Source: Salinisphaera sp. LB1 (lineage in GTDB: Bacteria > Pseudomonadota > Gammaproteobacteria > Nevskiales > Salinisphaeraceae). Taken from it: a stretch of DNA of 64,000 nt. Below the pieces are notes generated by a model. That model was given only the letters and a program-made list of their open reading frames with translations. It was not told where the DNA came from and made no database searches. Shown piece by piece: positions 25,894-35,237 of this stretch (positions are counted from its first letter, which is position 1; every line of letters starts with the position of its first letter). Location of the stretch: contig NZ_CP029488.1 in the NCBI RefSeq assembly GCF_003177035.1, forward strand, positions 62,001 through 126,000. Direction: 5' to 3'. Made by a program: the position numbers and the translations under genes.

Positions 25894-26565
25894 ATGCACA
25901 GGCATCGACTCAAACCCCGTGAACTCGGTTTCGCCTACACCGCGCATCGCATGGCCGACCACGTGGCGGCAACGCTCAATAGCAACCAGTTGTTTTCGAT
26001 TCGCGACGATGAGGTCCTAAAGGAGGGCCGTCGTCTCGTTGATTTCAAGTATTTCAACGTTCGGCCATGGATCGTCGAGAACATCAAACGCGCACTCCGT
26101 CTCGGGTTACAGAATACGCACGAGCGACGGGTACTGGACCTCGGTACCGGGTTCGGCTATTTCCCGTATGTCTGTGAATTCATGGAACACGAGGCCGAGG
26201 CCCCGGATATCGAAGGCCATCGGCTGTACGACCGGGTGATAGCGGCACTCGGCGTCAATCGACAACATCATCGCATCCAACCTTTCAAGCCGCTGCCGCT
26301 TTCGGATAACGGTCGTTTCGATTACATCACGGCCTACCAGATCGCCTTTAATCGGCCCGGCCTGCCTGGCGCATGGGGCCCGTCCGAATGGGCATTCTTC
26401 ATCGACGACGTCCTTGAAAACCAACTCGCAGAGGGCGGACAGCTCCACCTGGAATTGAATTGGCCCTTCAAGATCGGAGACTGGTACGACGATGCGTCAC
26501 GCCGTCTTTTCGATCGCTACAATGCCCGACGCGCCGGTATTGAGATCGACATCTACAAGCGTTAG
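25894..26565 (+). CDS. class I SAM-dependent methyltransferase-like protein
   Basis: A 223-aa protein with motif I of class I methyltransferases ('RVLDLGTGFGYFPYVCEF', around residue 80), a possible ribose-binding acidic strand ('EAEAPDIEGH') and a motif II-like 'FDYITAYQIAFN'. The C-terminal half is short and ends 'GIEIDIYKR'. It lies between a plus-strand GT2 gene and a convergent flippase gene, so a sugar O-methylation or related modification of the repeat unit is the best guess. The acceptor is unknown. Confidence 0.7.
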   Translation: MHRHRLKPRELGFAYTAHRMADHVAATLNSNQLFSIRDDEVLKEGRRLVDFKYFNVRPWIVENIKRALRLGLQNTHERRVLDLGTGFGYFPYVCEFMEHEAEAPDIEGHRLYDRVIAALGVNRQHHRIQPFKPLPLSDNGRFDYITAYQIAFNRPGLPGAWGPSEWAFFIDDVLENQLAEGGQLHLELNWPFKIGDWYDDASRRLFDRYNARRAGIEIDIYKR

Positions 26566-26579
26566 CCGGACCGAGCGCA

Positions 26580-28094
26580 TCAGGCCGAGGCGTTTTCACG
26601 CCTGGGACGGCGATGCCGATAGGCCTGCACTATCTCGAGCCAGAGCGGATGGCGCGTCCACAGGCCGCCGATGACCGCGCCGGCGAGCGCGGCGGCGCCC
26701 GCGCACAGAATCGGCCCCCATAGCGCATCGGCTGCCGGTGGGTAAACCAGCCGACAGCCGGCCACCGGCACCAGCGTCGTCAGCGCAAGCAAGGCGCTGG
26801 GCGCTAGCGCGTGTAGATATGCACGCAGCCCAATGCCGGTCTCACGGGCAATACCGATCACGACCAAGCCCACCAGTACGACCGTAGTCGGAATGAGTGC
26901 AGCAGCGATCGCCACCAAGCCATAGCTTGCCGCGATCAGCAGCGTTGCGACCGTGAGCATCTGCCATATCGTGACCCAGGCCGTAGCCGTGCCCACACGC
27001 CCTATCGCGGTCAGCAGATCCTGATAATGCATCACGACAAGCGATATAGCGACCTGGATCGCCAGCAGGCGAAGTATCGGCACCGCCATGTCCCATTGAT
27101 CGCCAAAGAATATCCGGATGATGGGGAACGCCATGAGCGACGCGAAGCCCAGAAAGGGCCAGCCCAGCCCGGTAATGAACGTAATCGAACGCAGATACAG
27201 CTCGGCCGCACTACGGCCTTCTCGATGGCGCTGAGACAAGGCCGAATAGGCCACGGTCCCGATCGCGGCCGAGACGTTGTCGCGAAACAGACGAACCAGG
27301 CCGAAGCCGCGGCTGAACATGCCGACCGCGCTGAAACCCAGCATGCGACCGATCACGAAATCCGGTGCGCTATCCCCGAGGCGATTCATAATGCTGCCCA
27401 CAGTTTTCTTCACGCCAAAATCGCCGACTTCGCGCCAGTGCGCCAGCCCAAGACCGCGAATACGATAATGCCGCCCCCAGTACAGACAGCCCGCGACCGT
27501 CGTCAGCATGCCGGCCACCGCCCCCCAGGCCGGGCTGAAATAACCGAAGCCATACCAAGCCAGCACGATGGTCACGGCATTCTGGACCACGAGTTGGCTG
27601 GTGTTGATTTTGTAGCGAATGCCGAACTGCAGATCGCGCACGAGCATTGAGCCGGTGGTGGACCCGATCGGCAACAGCAGATACGTGATCGACAGAATAC
27701 GCAGCACCTGCGTGAGATCCGGCTCACGGAAGAACGCGGCGATCAACGGGCTGGCAAAGAACAGCGCGGCCGCCAACGCCCATGCAATGATCCAGGTGAT
27801 TGTGAATGCCGTCTGTGGCTTACCGGTGTCGAGCCGATCCGCCTGAACTATATATTCGCTGGTCCCGAAATCCCGCAGCATGTGGACCAGATTGACGAAT
27901 GTCACCGCGACCGAATACACGCCGATCTGAGCCGGCGTGAGCAGCCGGCTCAGAATCATGATCGAAGGAAAGGTGACCATGAGATCGGTGTACTGCTGAA
28001 GGCTCGATAGCACCACCGCCATACGCAGCGTCGTCGGCTGCGCCGGGACACTGTCGCCCCGCAGTTTTCGGCGACGCCGCCACATCAGCCGCAT
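26580..28094 (-). CDS. wzx: polysaccharide flippase (Wzx/WzxC-like, MOP superfamily)
   Basis: A 504-aa inner-membrane protein with 12-14 predicted helices and the PST-type N-terminus ('YTDLMVTFPSIMILSRLLTPAQIGVYSVAVTF', given in part). 'SRLLTPAQIGVYSV' and the central 'DFGVKKTVGSIMNRLGDSAPDFVIGRMLG' region are typical of WzxC-like flippases that turn lipid-linked repeat units across the membrane. It is the only flippase in the window. It is convergent with the methyltransferase gene and lies 30 bases after the large secreted-protein gene on the same strand. Confidence 0.85.
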   Translation of the reverse strand: MRLMWRRRRKLRGDSVPAQPTTLRMAVVLSSLQQYTDLMVTFPSIMILSRLLTPAQIGVYSVAVTFVNLVHMLRDFGTSEYIVQADRLDTGKPQTAFTITWIIAWALAAALFFASPLIAAFFREPDLTQVLRILSITYLLLPIGSTTGSMLVRDLQFGIRYKINTSQLVVQNAVTIVLAWYGFGYFSPAWGAVAGMLTTVAGCLYWGRHYRIRGLGLAHWREVGDFGVKKTVGSIMNRLGDSAPDFVIGRMLGFSAVGMFSRGFGLVRLFRDNVSAAIGTVAYSALSQRHREGRSAAELYLRSITFITGLGWPFLGFASLMAFPIIRIFFGDQWDMAVPILRLLAIQVAISLVVMHYQDLLTAIGRVGTATAWVTIWQMLTVATLLIAASYGLVAIAAALIPTTVVLVGLVVIGIARETGIGLRAYLHALAPSALLALTTLVPVAGCRLVYPPAADALWGPILCAGAAALAGAVIGGLWTRHPLWLEIVQAYRHRRPRRENASA

Positions 28095-28124
28095 CGCTTG
28101 GACGAGCGCTCATCTTTCACCGAA

Positions 28125-30308
28125 TCAGTGCGTCCCGGAATCCGCTTGCGTCGGCAGGATCGCGAACTGCGGCGCATGACGATAGTCCGGGCGCACCGGG
28201 CGGGCCATGAACCAGCGCCAGGCCGCCCGCGCATGCGGATCACGAGCGTTCGCGGCAGCCGCAACGCCGATCTGCAGGTTTGCAACAAAGCCCGTGTCGT
28301 CTTTCGGTAAACCAGCCATAGTGCCGGGAGGATAGGAAAAGCCGGGCTGATCCGGCCGTGATGCCAACCCTTTATTGACTGCACGTGCATTGCATCCGGC
28401 CGAGACAAGATCAGGAAAGCTGGCTCGATAGACATCAGCAAAATTCTCGTAGAGTGGCGCCGCGGGCTTCGGTCTGATCTTGAGCGAATAGGCGCTCGCC
28501 AGCTCCGGACAGAAACCCGGCGCCGTCAGCGTACCGATCTGGAAGCGCGAAACATAGTCTCGCAACCGATTGGCCCCGGCAAACCCGAGATCGGCCAGAT
28601 TGCCGACAGCCCAGGTGAAAAAGGAAGCCTGCCAGGGTGCAATACCGACATGCTCGTCGCCGTTTGGCCCGGAATAGGACATCGCATAGCCGTTGATGAT
28701 CGCGCCGAGCGCATTGGCATCGGGATTGTCAGTATAATGAGCGTTGTACCAGGCAATATTGCGAGCGACGACGTGCGCAAAGACCGGTTTACCGGGGAAT
28801 CCGTCCGGCAGGATATAGGCTGCGTCGCCCAGCGTTCGCAGCGCCCAGGCCTGTGCGCGAAGCTGCTCGCCCTGGAACAGCCCCGAGCGGAAATCACGAT
28901 AACCAGGATTGGACTGGAACACGGTCCAGCTGGCCCAGAACGCCAATTCCTGGGCATAGAACCAATCGCCGGTGACCATATAGGCGACGTAGGCCGGCGC
29001 ACCGGCATGTGCAATTTCCGGGTTCAGGGGTGTATCGCAGTCGTGGTGACATGAGGGCAACCGGTCGTCGCCGTGTGGGGGTACCTCGCACTTGCTGCGC
29101 TCGGCTGCCCCGATAAGAGTGGCGCAAGGATGCTGATCCACCGACAATGCGTCATCGGTATCGCGCTGCCGATAATGCACGCGATAGGCCGCCACCGCAT
29201 CGCTGTCGGCTAGCATCCAGCGATAGACCCGATAGTCGTAGGGCGCCACCACATAAGCGGCGCTCCATTGTGGCAGCGGGCCGATCTGCGGCTGCGCCCC
29301 CGTGGACTCCATATGCTGTTCGACATCGCAGTTATCCATGGGCGCGCAATGTTTTCGCACTTTCGCCAGCATCGCCGGGTCGAGTGTGAGATCTTCATAA
29401 CGCGGCACGGCAGGCGTGGCTTGCAGATAGCGCCCATTGAGTACGGCAAACCACGGCGCGCTGGTATAGCGACCCCACCATTGCACGTGGTGCCAACGAG
29501 CCTGCCGATAGTGCGTCAATCGGTCCACGGTCACTGGCGGGCGACCCGGCCGGATCAGCTGGGCGCTATAGGTCACATTCGTCGGGTCCGGGGCGTATGC
29601 CCAGTCGTTTTCGATAATCGTGTCCGTACGCACGCTCGTTACCGGCGCCGGCCCATAGGCCCGTATCGCGAAAAACACCATAAGCCGCGGATGCGCATGC
29701 CCTGCCGCATCGACCGGCGGCGCGCCGACTATCCATTCACCGGCCAGCGGCCCCGACAGCCATCGCCGGCAGAATATCGGCGTGGCCGCGCAGCCGCCGT
29801 CTCGAGCGACCCTCGACAAGAGCGCCCGCGCATCAAGTTGCCATGTCGTACCGCCCTGATTTAATACGACTTGGCTGTCGTAATCGCTCTGCAACACGTC
29901 CGCGATGTCGAGCGCGTTTGCGCGGCGCACCTGAGCAGCCGGCCGGGAGACGAGTTGCAACCGTCGAAGATGATCACAGGGCACGACGGTGGTGATCACC
30001 GCGTGCCGTATGGAGCCGTCGGAGTTACGCGCTTTGACATCAACCTGGGTCGGCCAATGTTTCGACCCGCTTACCAGCATCAGAGTGCGGCCCGAGGGCA
30101 CATCCCCCGGGCGGAACGGTTGACCGAAAGTCGCCGGTGCCGCGCCATGACAATCTGGTAGGATCGGAGCAAGCCTGATGTCCACTACACTATCTCGGTT
30201 TGCCGCCGACGATGTGCCTGCTACAGCAAGGCTAGCTAAAAGTATTACCCAAACGATCAGACTAGGGTAACGCGCTACGAAACGAAAAGTGCTAAACATT
30301 TTTTGCAT
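28125..30308 (-). CDS. large secreted protein with RIFT-barrel-like N-terminus
   Basis: A 727-aa protein with an N-terminal signal peptide (hydrophobic 'LIVWVILLASLAVAG' then 'SSAA'). Residues about 60-110 ('ATFGQPFRPGDVPSG', 'QVDVKARNSDGSIRHAVIT') resemble the RIFT-barrel domain of PcRGLX/YetA-type rhamnogalacturonan-lyase relatives. The middle has a Cys-rich segment and the last third ('GDWFYAQELAFWASW', 'RAQAWALRTLGDAAY', 'NIAWYNAHY') looks like an alpha/alpha toroid as in polysaccharide lyases. The start at 30308 has AGGGG six bases upstream. The gene pairs with the flippase, so it may trim or degrade the exported polysaccharide in the periplasm. Enzymatic activity is not established from sequence. 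Confidence 0.6.
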   Translation of the reverse strand: MQKMFSTFRFVARYPSLIVWVILLASLAVAGTSSAANRDSVVDIRLAPILPDCHGAAPATFGQPFRPGDVPSGRTLMLVSGSKHWPTQVDVKARNSDGSIRHAVITTVVPCDHLRRLQLVSRPAAQVRRANALDIADVLQSDYDSQVVLNQGGTTWQLDARALLSRVARDGGCAATPIFCRRWLSGPLAGEWIVGAPPVDAAGHAHPRLMVFFAIRAYGPAPVTSVRTDTIIENDWAYAPDPTNVTYSAQLIRPGRPPVTVDRLTHYRQARWHHVQWWGRYTSAPWFAVLNGRYLQATPAVPRYEDLTLDPAMLAKVRKHCAPMDNCDVEQHMESTGAQPQIGPLPQWSAAYVVAPYDYRVYRWMLADSDAVAAYRVHYRQRDTDDALSVDQHPCATLIGAAERSKCEVPPHGDDRLPSCHHDCDTPLNPEIAHAGAPAYVAYMVTGDWFYAQELAFWASWTVFQSNPGYRDFRSGLFQGEQLRAQAWALRTLGDAAYILPDGFPGKPVFAHVVARNIAWYNAHYTDNPDANALGAIINGYAMSYSGPNGDEHVGIAPWQASFFTWAVGNLADLGFAGANRLRDYVSRFQIGTLTAPGFCPELASAYSLKIRPKPAAPLYENFADVYRASFPDLVSAGCNARAVNKGLASRPDQPGFSYPPGTMAGLPKDDTGFVANLQIGVAAAANARDPHARAAWRWFMARPVRPDYRHAPQFAILPTQADSGTH

Positions 30309-30577
30309 ATCTCGCCCCTGCCACTAGAGCTTTAGAAACACCACGTCATGACTCATAACCATATCCGGCTTCCTGAAAATACACTAACTTTTCTAGTGCG
30401 GATCAGAGCTACGGCAACTTCGCGAGACGGAAAGCGATTTCCGAAAAATGGTTTATCCAGCACCGCATAATCACGTTTCACAGGTTTGTGCGAGCCGTAT
30501 AGGTCGTCTGCGCGTCATATGCCGTCGATTTGTAAGTCACTTATTTATTCTGACCCTGTGCAAAGGTTGACCGGACG

Positions 30578-31309
30578 GTGAGACTGTTCTGTTTTTGGCT
30601 CGGCGACAATGCTTTATCTGATGCTCGACGCTCAGCTTTGTCCACGCTAAAAAATACCGGCCTGGAAGTTATCTTTTTGCGTTACAACGATCTCGGCAGG
30701 TATATCAACGACAGCGATCTCCATCCAGCTTTCCCGTTGCTTTGCGATGTCCACAAAGCGGATTACCTAAGAGCGCTGTTCATGCATCGATACGGCGGTG
30801 GTTATTCGGATATCAAGTGGATAGAGCGGAGTTGGCTAGGTGAAGTCGAAAGACTAGAAAAAAACCAGCATCTGATTGCTTCTGGGTATCCGGAGGTCGA
30901 CCCATCGCACGTTGCCAACAACTACGTCTGCCAGCAGCTACTCGGTGCCAGCGCGCCATCCAGACTTCGCGGCTACATACAGACGAGATACCTGCGCCGC
31001 CACTATCGCGAGCTAATAGGAAACGGGGCATTTATCTTCAAGCCCGGGACCAGTTTCACAACGCGATGGTGGGCAGAAGTGAACCGACGATTGGACCATC
31101 TTCACGACGCGTTACTCCAAAATCCCGCCCGCTTTCCACGCGAGGGCAAAGGTATCGAAATTAACGGACAACCGTCCGAATATCCCGTACCTTGGATCTA
31201 TTTACTCGGCTCCATCACGCACCCATTGGCGATGCGATATCGCCGCAGGATATCTCGCAATCTCCCGCCCTTGACGTTTTACACTGACGAATTTGCGTCG
31301 TACCTCTAG
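30578..31309 (+). CDS. GT32-like capsular polysaccharide glycosyltransferase
   Basis: A 243-aa protein of the DXD-containing sugar-binding group. The key segment 'HKADYLRALFMHRYGGGYSDIKW' (quoted in part: KADYLRALFMHRYGG, YSDIKW) has the conserved Asp-x-x-Arg and the DxD-equivalent 'SDIKW' of GT32/OCH1-like enzymes. 'GNGAFIFKPGT' matches the later acceptor-side motif. Translation probably begins at GTG 30578. It is preceded by a relatively AT-rich 270-bp gap (30309-30577) that separates it from the divergent secreted-protein gene and could carry promoters both ways. Its base composition is lower in GC than its neighbours, which suggests acquisition by transfer. Confidence 0.75.
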   Translation: MRLFCFWLGDNALSDARRSALSTLKNTGLEVIFLRYNDLGRYINDSDLHPAFPLLCDVHKADYLRALFMHRYGGGYSDIKWIERSWLGEVERLEKNQHLIASGYPEVDPSHVANNYVCQQLLGASAPSRLRGYIQTRYLRRHYRELIGNGAFIFKPGTSFTTRWWAEVNRRLDHLHDALLQNPARFPREGKGIEINGQPSEYPVPWIYLLGSITHPLAMRYRRRISRNLPPLTFYTDEFASYL

Positions 31310-31459
31310 AGATTTGTCGATACGTCCCGCACGCTCTGGCCGCGGTTGAATGTGGTTCGACACTGCACATGCGCGTCGATGGTCAAGTGCCAGCAACATG
31401 CGTTGGTGATAAGCCAACTGCCGTAAGACTTACGATGATCACGCAAGCCGCTATAATTT

Positions 31460-32500
31460 GTGCGTTCGTTTCCGACCTACCCCACGGTACCCGTCCCAAT
31501 GCTTGAGCCGCCGCAGCCCGCGATCAGCATGGTTATCGCGGCCTACAATATCTCTGCCTATATCGACGAGTGCCTTCAGTCCTTGCTTGTACCTGAAGCC
31601 TGCGACTGCGAGATCATCGTGGTCGATGACGGATCAACCGATGCCACGCCAGCGCGGTTAGCGCGCTACCGGGACCCGCGCCTACGCGTAGTGCGCCAAG
31701 CCAACGGTGGGCTAGGCGCCGCACGCAACACCGGCATTGCCGAAGCCCGAGGCCGTTATCTATTGTTCGTCGATGGCGATGACTGGACGTCGCCCGACTT
31801 GGTCCCACGGTGCCTTGCCGCAATCGAGGCACGTCCCGATGTCGGTATCTTCGTGTTCGACTATTTCGATGTCACCGCGGAAGGCCAGAGCCGGCGCCGA
31901 TGCACGCCGGATTTCTGGGGGGCCCACAACGCCGCCTGGAACAAGCTCTATCGACGCGACGCAATCGGCAACGACCGGTTCGACGTGGGCCTGTGGTACG
32001 AGGATCTTGCCAGCGTCCGGGCTTGGCTCGCCTGCTGTGCACGGCTCGCGCATATCGATGCGCCATTGTATTTCTACCGTAACGATCGCACCGGCTCGAT
32101 AATGAACGCGCTGGATGACGAGCGGCTCATGCACCTCCCGATCGCGGCCGAACGCTGTGTCGCACGCATCGAGCGCTGCGCGCTTTCCCCGACTACGCTT
32201 GATGAGCGATTGGGCGCAAACTGGAAACGACGCTTTTATACCGTCGAGGTCTTCGTGCGCGGGATCATCCAGCGACCGCGTGCCATGCCGGACGCCGCAA
32301 CCCGCCGCGCGTTCGTCGCCCGTATGAAAGCTCGCCTGCCGACGGGCGTTCCGGATGTCGATGTCGTACGACGCCAGTTCGGCGTGAAGATCGCCGTAGC
32401 CAGCCTGTGCTACAAGAACGATGCTGATCGCGCCGCGGAGATACTGCTTTACGATTTGCGTCGTGTCCGCAATCGGGTGGCCAGGGTATTCGGCCGCTGA
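31460..32500 (+). CDS. GT2-family glycosyltransferase, paralogue of 24642-25685
   Basis: A 346-aa GT-A enzyme with 'ISMVIAAYNISAYIDECLQSLL', 'EIIVVDDGSTD', 'GLGAARNTGIAEARGRYLLFVDGDDW' (in part) and 'WYEDLASV'. The start is uncertain: GTG at 31460 or ATG at 31499, neither with a strong ribosome binding site, and the first 20 residues are not part of the fold. Its C-terminal third aligns with that of 24642-25685. It ends 48 bases before the convergent end of the long minus-strand XrtA operon. Confidence 0.88.
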   Translation: MRSFPTYPTVPVPMLEPPQPAISMVIAAYNISAYIDECLQSLLVPEACDCEIIVVDDGSTDATPARLARYRDPRLRVVRQANGGLGAARNTGIAEARGRYLLFVDGDDWTSPDLVPRCLAAIEARPDVGIFVFDYFDVTAEGQSRRRCTPDFWGAHNAAWNKLYRRDAIGNDRFDVGLWYEDLASVRAWLACCARLAHIDAPLYFYRNDRTGSIMNALDDERLMHLPIAAERCVARIERCALSPTTLDERLGANWKRRFYTVEVFVRGIIQRPRAMPDAATRRAFVARMKARLPTGVPDVDVVRRQFGVKIAVASLCYKNDADRAAEILLYDLRRVRNRVARVFGR

Positions 32501-32548
32501 GCCGCCCGGAATGCCTATTCGATCGCGGCCACGACAAACAGAACGGGG

Positions 32549-33859
32549 CTAGTTGTCCTCGCCCTTGTGGCACATTCGATCGCCTTCCGGCGCCAACTCG
32601 CGCAGCAGCTCCGCAAGCCGTGCCGTTCCCACGCGCCGGGAATATTTCGATAATCGATCGGGCGCCGGGCGCCAACGCGGATGATCGCTGCCGTAACGAT
32701 CCAGGCATTCAATCAGTGCCGATACGGCGGCCGCAATGGCCTCCGGCCGATCAGGGGCGGCGACACACTCGCCTACCCCCACTTCCTCGAGCAGCGCTCG
32801 GGTGTCTCCGTCGGGATCCACAAGAGCCAGCAGCGGCCGGCCGGCACGCAGATACTCGAACAACTTGGCCGGCACCTGGCGATTGAAGCCTTGCCCCTGG
32901 AGCAGTAGCAAGGCATCGGCACGTGCCTGTTCAGCCAGCGCTGCAGCATGTGGCAGTCGCGGGGCGATCTCCACGAGATCCTCCAGCCCGAGGCGGGCGA
33001 CCTCGCGCGCATAGAGGGTGGCATCCTGCGTATTGCGAAACACGAATCGCACCTGCTCGGACGAAATACGACCGGCCTGCTTCATCCCGGCAAGCGCTTC
33101 GAACAACACCGCCGGATCGCGATCCCTCGAGTAAAGCTGACCGGAATGCACGATCCGTCGCGGACCGGCCGCCGCAGACGCCTCCCCGGCCTCGGGCGAC
33201 GCCGACATATCGGGCTGTAGCTCCGGATCATAGCCGTTCGGGATAACCGTACAGCGCGACTCGATCGCCGGATAACGACGAACGTAATCGCGCGCCGAAC
33301 CGTCAGTCGCAAATATCAGATGATCCGCTTGTTGCATGACCCGGCGCTCGATGGCCGCCAGAACGCGCCGCTGTGCGGGCGCGCCATCGAGCGTCATGGG
33401 ATCACGGAATTCAGCCACCCAAGGCCGGCCGGTCAGACGCGCGAGTACAGCCGCGACCAGGTGACTGGTCGCGATCGGATAAGTCGACCAGATCACCTGA
33501 ATATCGTGGCGCCAGATCGCCGCCAGGCCACTGGCGATCGCGCCCGGTAGCCAAGCCACCCAACGATCCGGCACCGCGGTCCAGGCCATATAACGACGCC
33601 GCCAACCAAGATGGCGCCGAGCATCGATCGCCCAGGCACGATGCACATGGCCGGGAACCACGGCACCGGCCTCGCAACTGCCCGGGTCGTAAGCACTGGT
33701 GCGGGGCGCCAGAATATGCGGCTGCCACCCGAACGCCGGCAGATAGCGTGCAAAGGCGCTGGCTCGTAGCGCACCCGGAGCCGCCGCCAGCGGCGGGTAG
33801 TGAAAGGTCACGAGCAGGACGCGCCGCTCGCGGGCCGAGTCGTCGCCGTTATCCATCAC
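32549..33859 (-). CDS. GT4-like glycosyltransferase
   Basis: A 436-aa GT-B enzyme with the N-terminal 'LLVTFHYPPLAAAPGALRA' seen in GT4 enzymes of the WcaI/FucNAc-transferase type. 'VIWSTYPIATSHLVA' and 'GRPWVAEFRDPMTLDG' follow, and the donor domain has 'RIVHSGQLYSRDRDP' and 'FEYLRAGRPLLALVD'. It overlaps the ligase gene by ATGA and is the last gene of the long XrtA operon. It probably adds a sugar to the XrtA-linked polysaccharide. Confidence 0.85.
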   Translation of the reverse strand: MMDNGDDSARERRVLLVTFHYPPLAAAPGALRASAFARYLPAFGWQPHILAPRTSAYDPGSCEAGAVVPGHVHRAWAIDARRHLGWRRRYMAWTAVPDRWVAWLPGAIASGLAAIWRHDIQVIWSTYPIATSHLVAAVLARLTGRPWVAEFRDPMTLDGAPAQRRVLAAIERRVMQQADHLIFATDGSARDYVRRYPAIESRCTVIPNGYDPELQPDMSASPEAGEASAAAGPRRIVHSGQLYSRDRDPAVLFEALAGMKQAGRISSEQVRFVFRNTQDATLYAREVARLGLEDLVEIAPRLPHAAALAEQARADALLLLQGQGFNRQVPAKLFEYLRAGRPLLALVDPDGDTRALLEEVGVGECVAAPDRPEAIAAAVSALIECLDRYGSDHPRWRPAPDRLSKYSRRVGTARLAELLRELAPEGDRMCHKGEDN

Positions 33860-35235
33860 CAGTTCGGCAACCGATGCCCGCCGGCCGATGGCCGGCCCGT
33901 CCGCGAGCCCGGTCGGCCCGGCGCTTGCGACGATTGTCTCGAAAGACGCCGCGTGGCAGCCTTGTCGTTCGACTTCGATTCAGCAACCTGCTCGACCCGC
34001 GCCACCATGACCTGCAGTACGGCAACCAGCGCCAGCAATTGATAAAGGAAGTCGATATAAGGCGTGGGCAGAAGCGAGCCGGCCGCCGCATAACCGACCA
34101 GACTGACCTGCATCATGCTCGCCAGATCGGCAAGCCACCAAGCCTCGGCCGGGCCGGCGCGTGCGCGTCGCCGTACCCCGCCGAGGCCGAGATAGCCGGC
34201 CAGGAGTAATGCCAGAAACAATGCGAGCCCCACGAATCCCTGCTCGCCCAGCACCTCGAAGAAGATACTGTGGATCGCGCGCCCGGGGACGGCGCCTTCC
34301 GGCCCATAGCGCCGCCACATGTCATGGCTTGACCAGACTTCCATGCCGCCTCCCACCAGCGGATGCGCCAACGCCACGTGGGTTGCGAACTTCCAGGACT
34401 CGATGCGTCCCTGCGCGGATGCATCATGCTGGTAATTGTCGATCGTGTGTATGCGCTGAAAATACTGCGGTGGCATGAACGAGGCGAGCGCCAGAGCGGC
34501 CACCGGAGCGACCAGAATCAGCATGACCCGGCGCCGGCTCTTCCAGACCAGCATGGTCGCCGTCACCGCCAGGGCCAGCAGTCCCCCTCGCGAATAAGTG
34601 CCCACCACGCTCACCGCGGTCAGCCCCATCAATAGCCAGAGCCCAAGGCGCAGCCAGCGATGCTGTACCTGTAACTGGACATAGCGCATGAGCGGCAGCG
34701 TCATGCACATGATCAGCGCGAAGATGTTGTTGTCGGTAAAAAAACTGCTCTCCGGCCCCATCACGTGGTAATTGCCGCCGGTCAGCAGCGTGAACAGACC
34801 GCCCTTGAAGCCCCAGAAGCCGAACGAGGCCACGATGGTCCAGATCACCCAGTCGAGGCGCTGGCGATCGATGACCAGCATCAGGGTGACGTAGGCCATG
34901 GCCATCATCTTCACGAACTGCTCGTAGCGCGTGAACGCCGCGTCGGGCACGGCGGCCTGGAAGGTGGACAGCGTGACCCAACCCAGAAACAACGTCATGA
35001 GCACGACGATGGGTTTCATCGGCGGCGCCTGCCGCTCGCCCGGATGGGCGGTGAGCGCCAGCAGCGTTGCCCCCGCCGTGATGAAAACCCAAGGGAAATC
35101 CACCGCGAACCCCCAGGTCAGCCGATGCGGGTTCAGGTAACTGAACATCATCCACAACAGCAACCCGATGATCGGGCGCACGAACGCCATCGGCAACGTG
35201 CCGGCCACGAACAGGACCAGTGCCAGGGAACGCAT
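33856..35235 (-). CDS. O-glycosylation/O-antigen ligase-like protein of exosortase A systems
   Basis: A 459-aa polytopic inner-membrane protein. The opening 'MMFSYLNPHRLTWGFAVDFPW' and 'GPESSFFTDNNIFALIMCMTLPL' (quoted in part) are characteristic of the putative O-glycosylation ligase found only beside exosortase A. The Wzy_C-type segment 'VGTYSRGGLLAL' and the large periplasmic loop with 'IHSIFFEVLGEQG' follow. It may polymerise repeat units or attach glycan to protein; the family has not been settled experimentally as far as I know. Coupled on both sides to operon neighbours. Confidence 0.85.
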   Translation of the reverse strand: MRSLALVLFVAGTLPMAFVRPIIGLLLWMMFSYLNPHRLTWGFAVDFPWVFITAGATLLALTAHPGERQAPPMKPIVVLMTLFLGWVTLSTFQAAVPDAAFTRYEQFVKMMAMAYVTLMLVIDRQRLDWVIWTIVASFGFWGFKGGLFTLLTGGNYHVMGPESSFFTDNNIFALIMCMTLPLMRYVQLQVQHRWLRLGLWLLMGLTAVSVVGTYSRGGLLALAVTATMLVWKSRRRVMLILVAPVAALALASFMPPQYFQRIHTIDNYQHDASAQGRIESWKFATHVALAHPLVGGGMEVWSSHDMWRRYGPEGAVPGRAIHSIFFEVLGEQGFVGLALFLALLLAGYLGLGGVRRRARAGPAEAWWLADLASMMQVSLVGYAAAGSLLPTPYIDFLYQLLALVAVLQVMVARVEQVAESKSNDKAATRRLSRQSSQAPGRPGSRTGRPSAGGHRLPNW

Positions 35236-35237
35236 AC

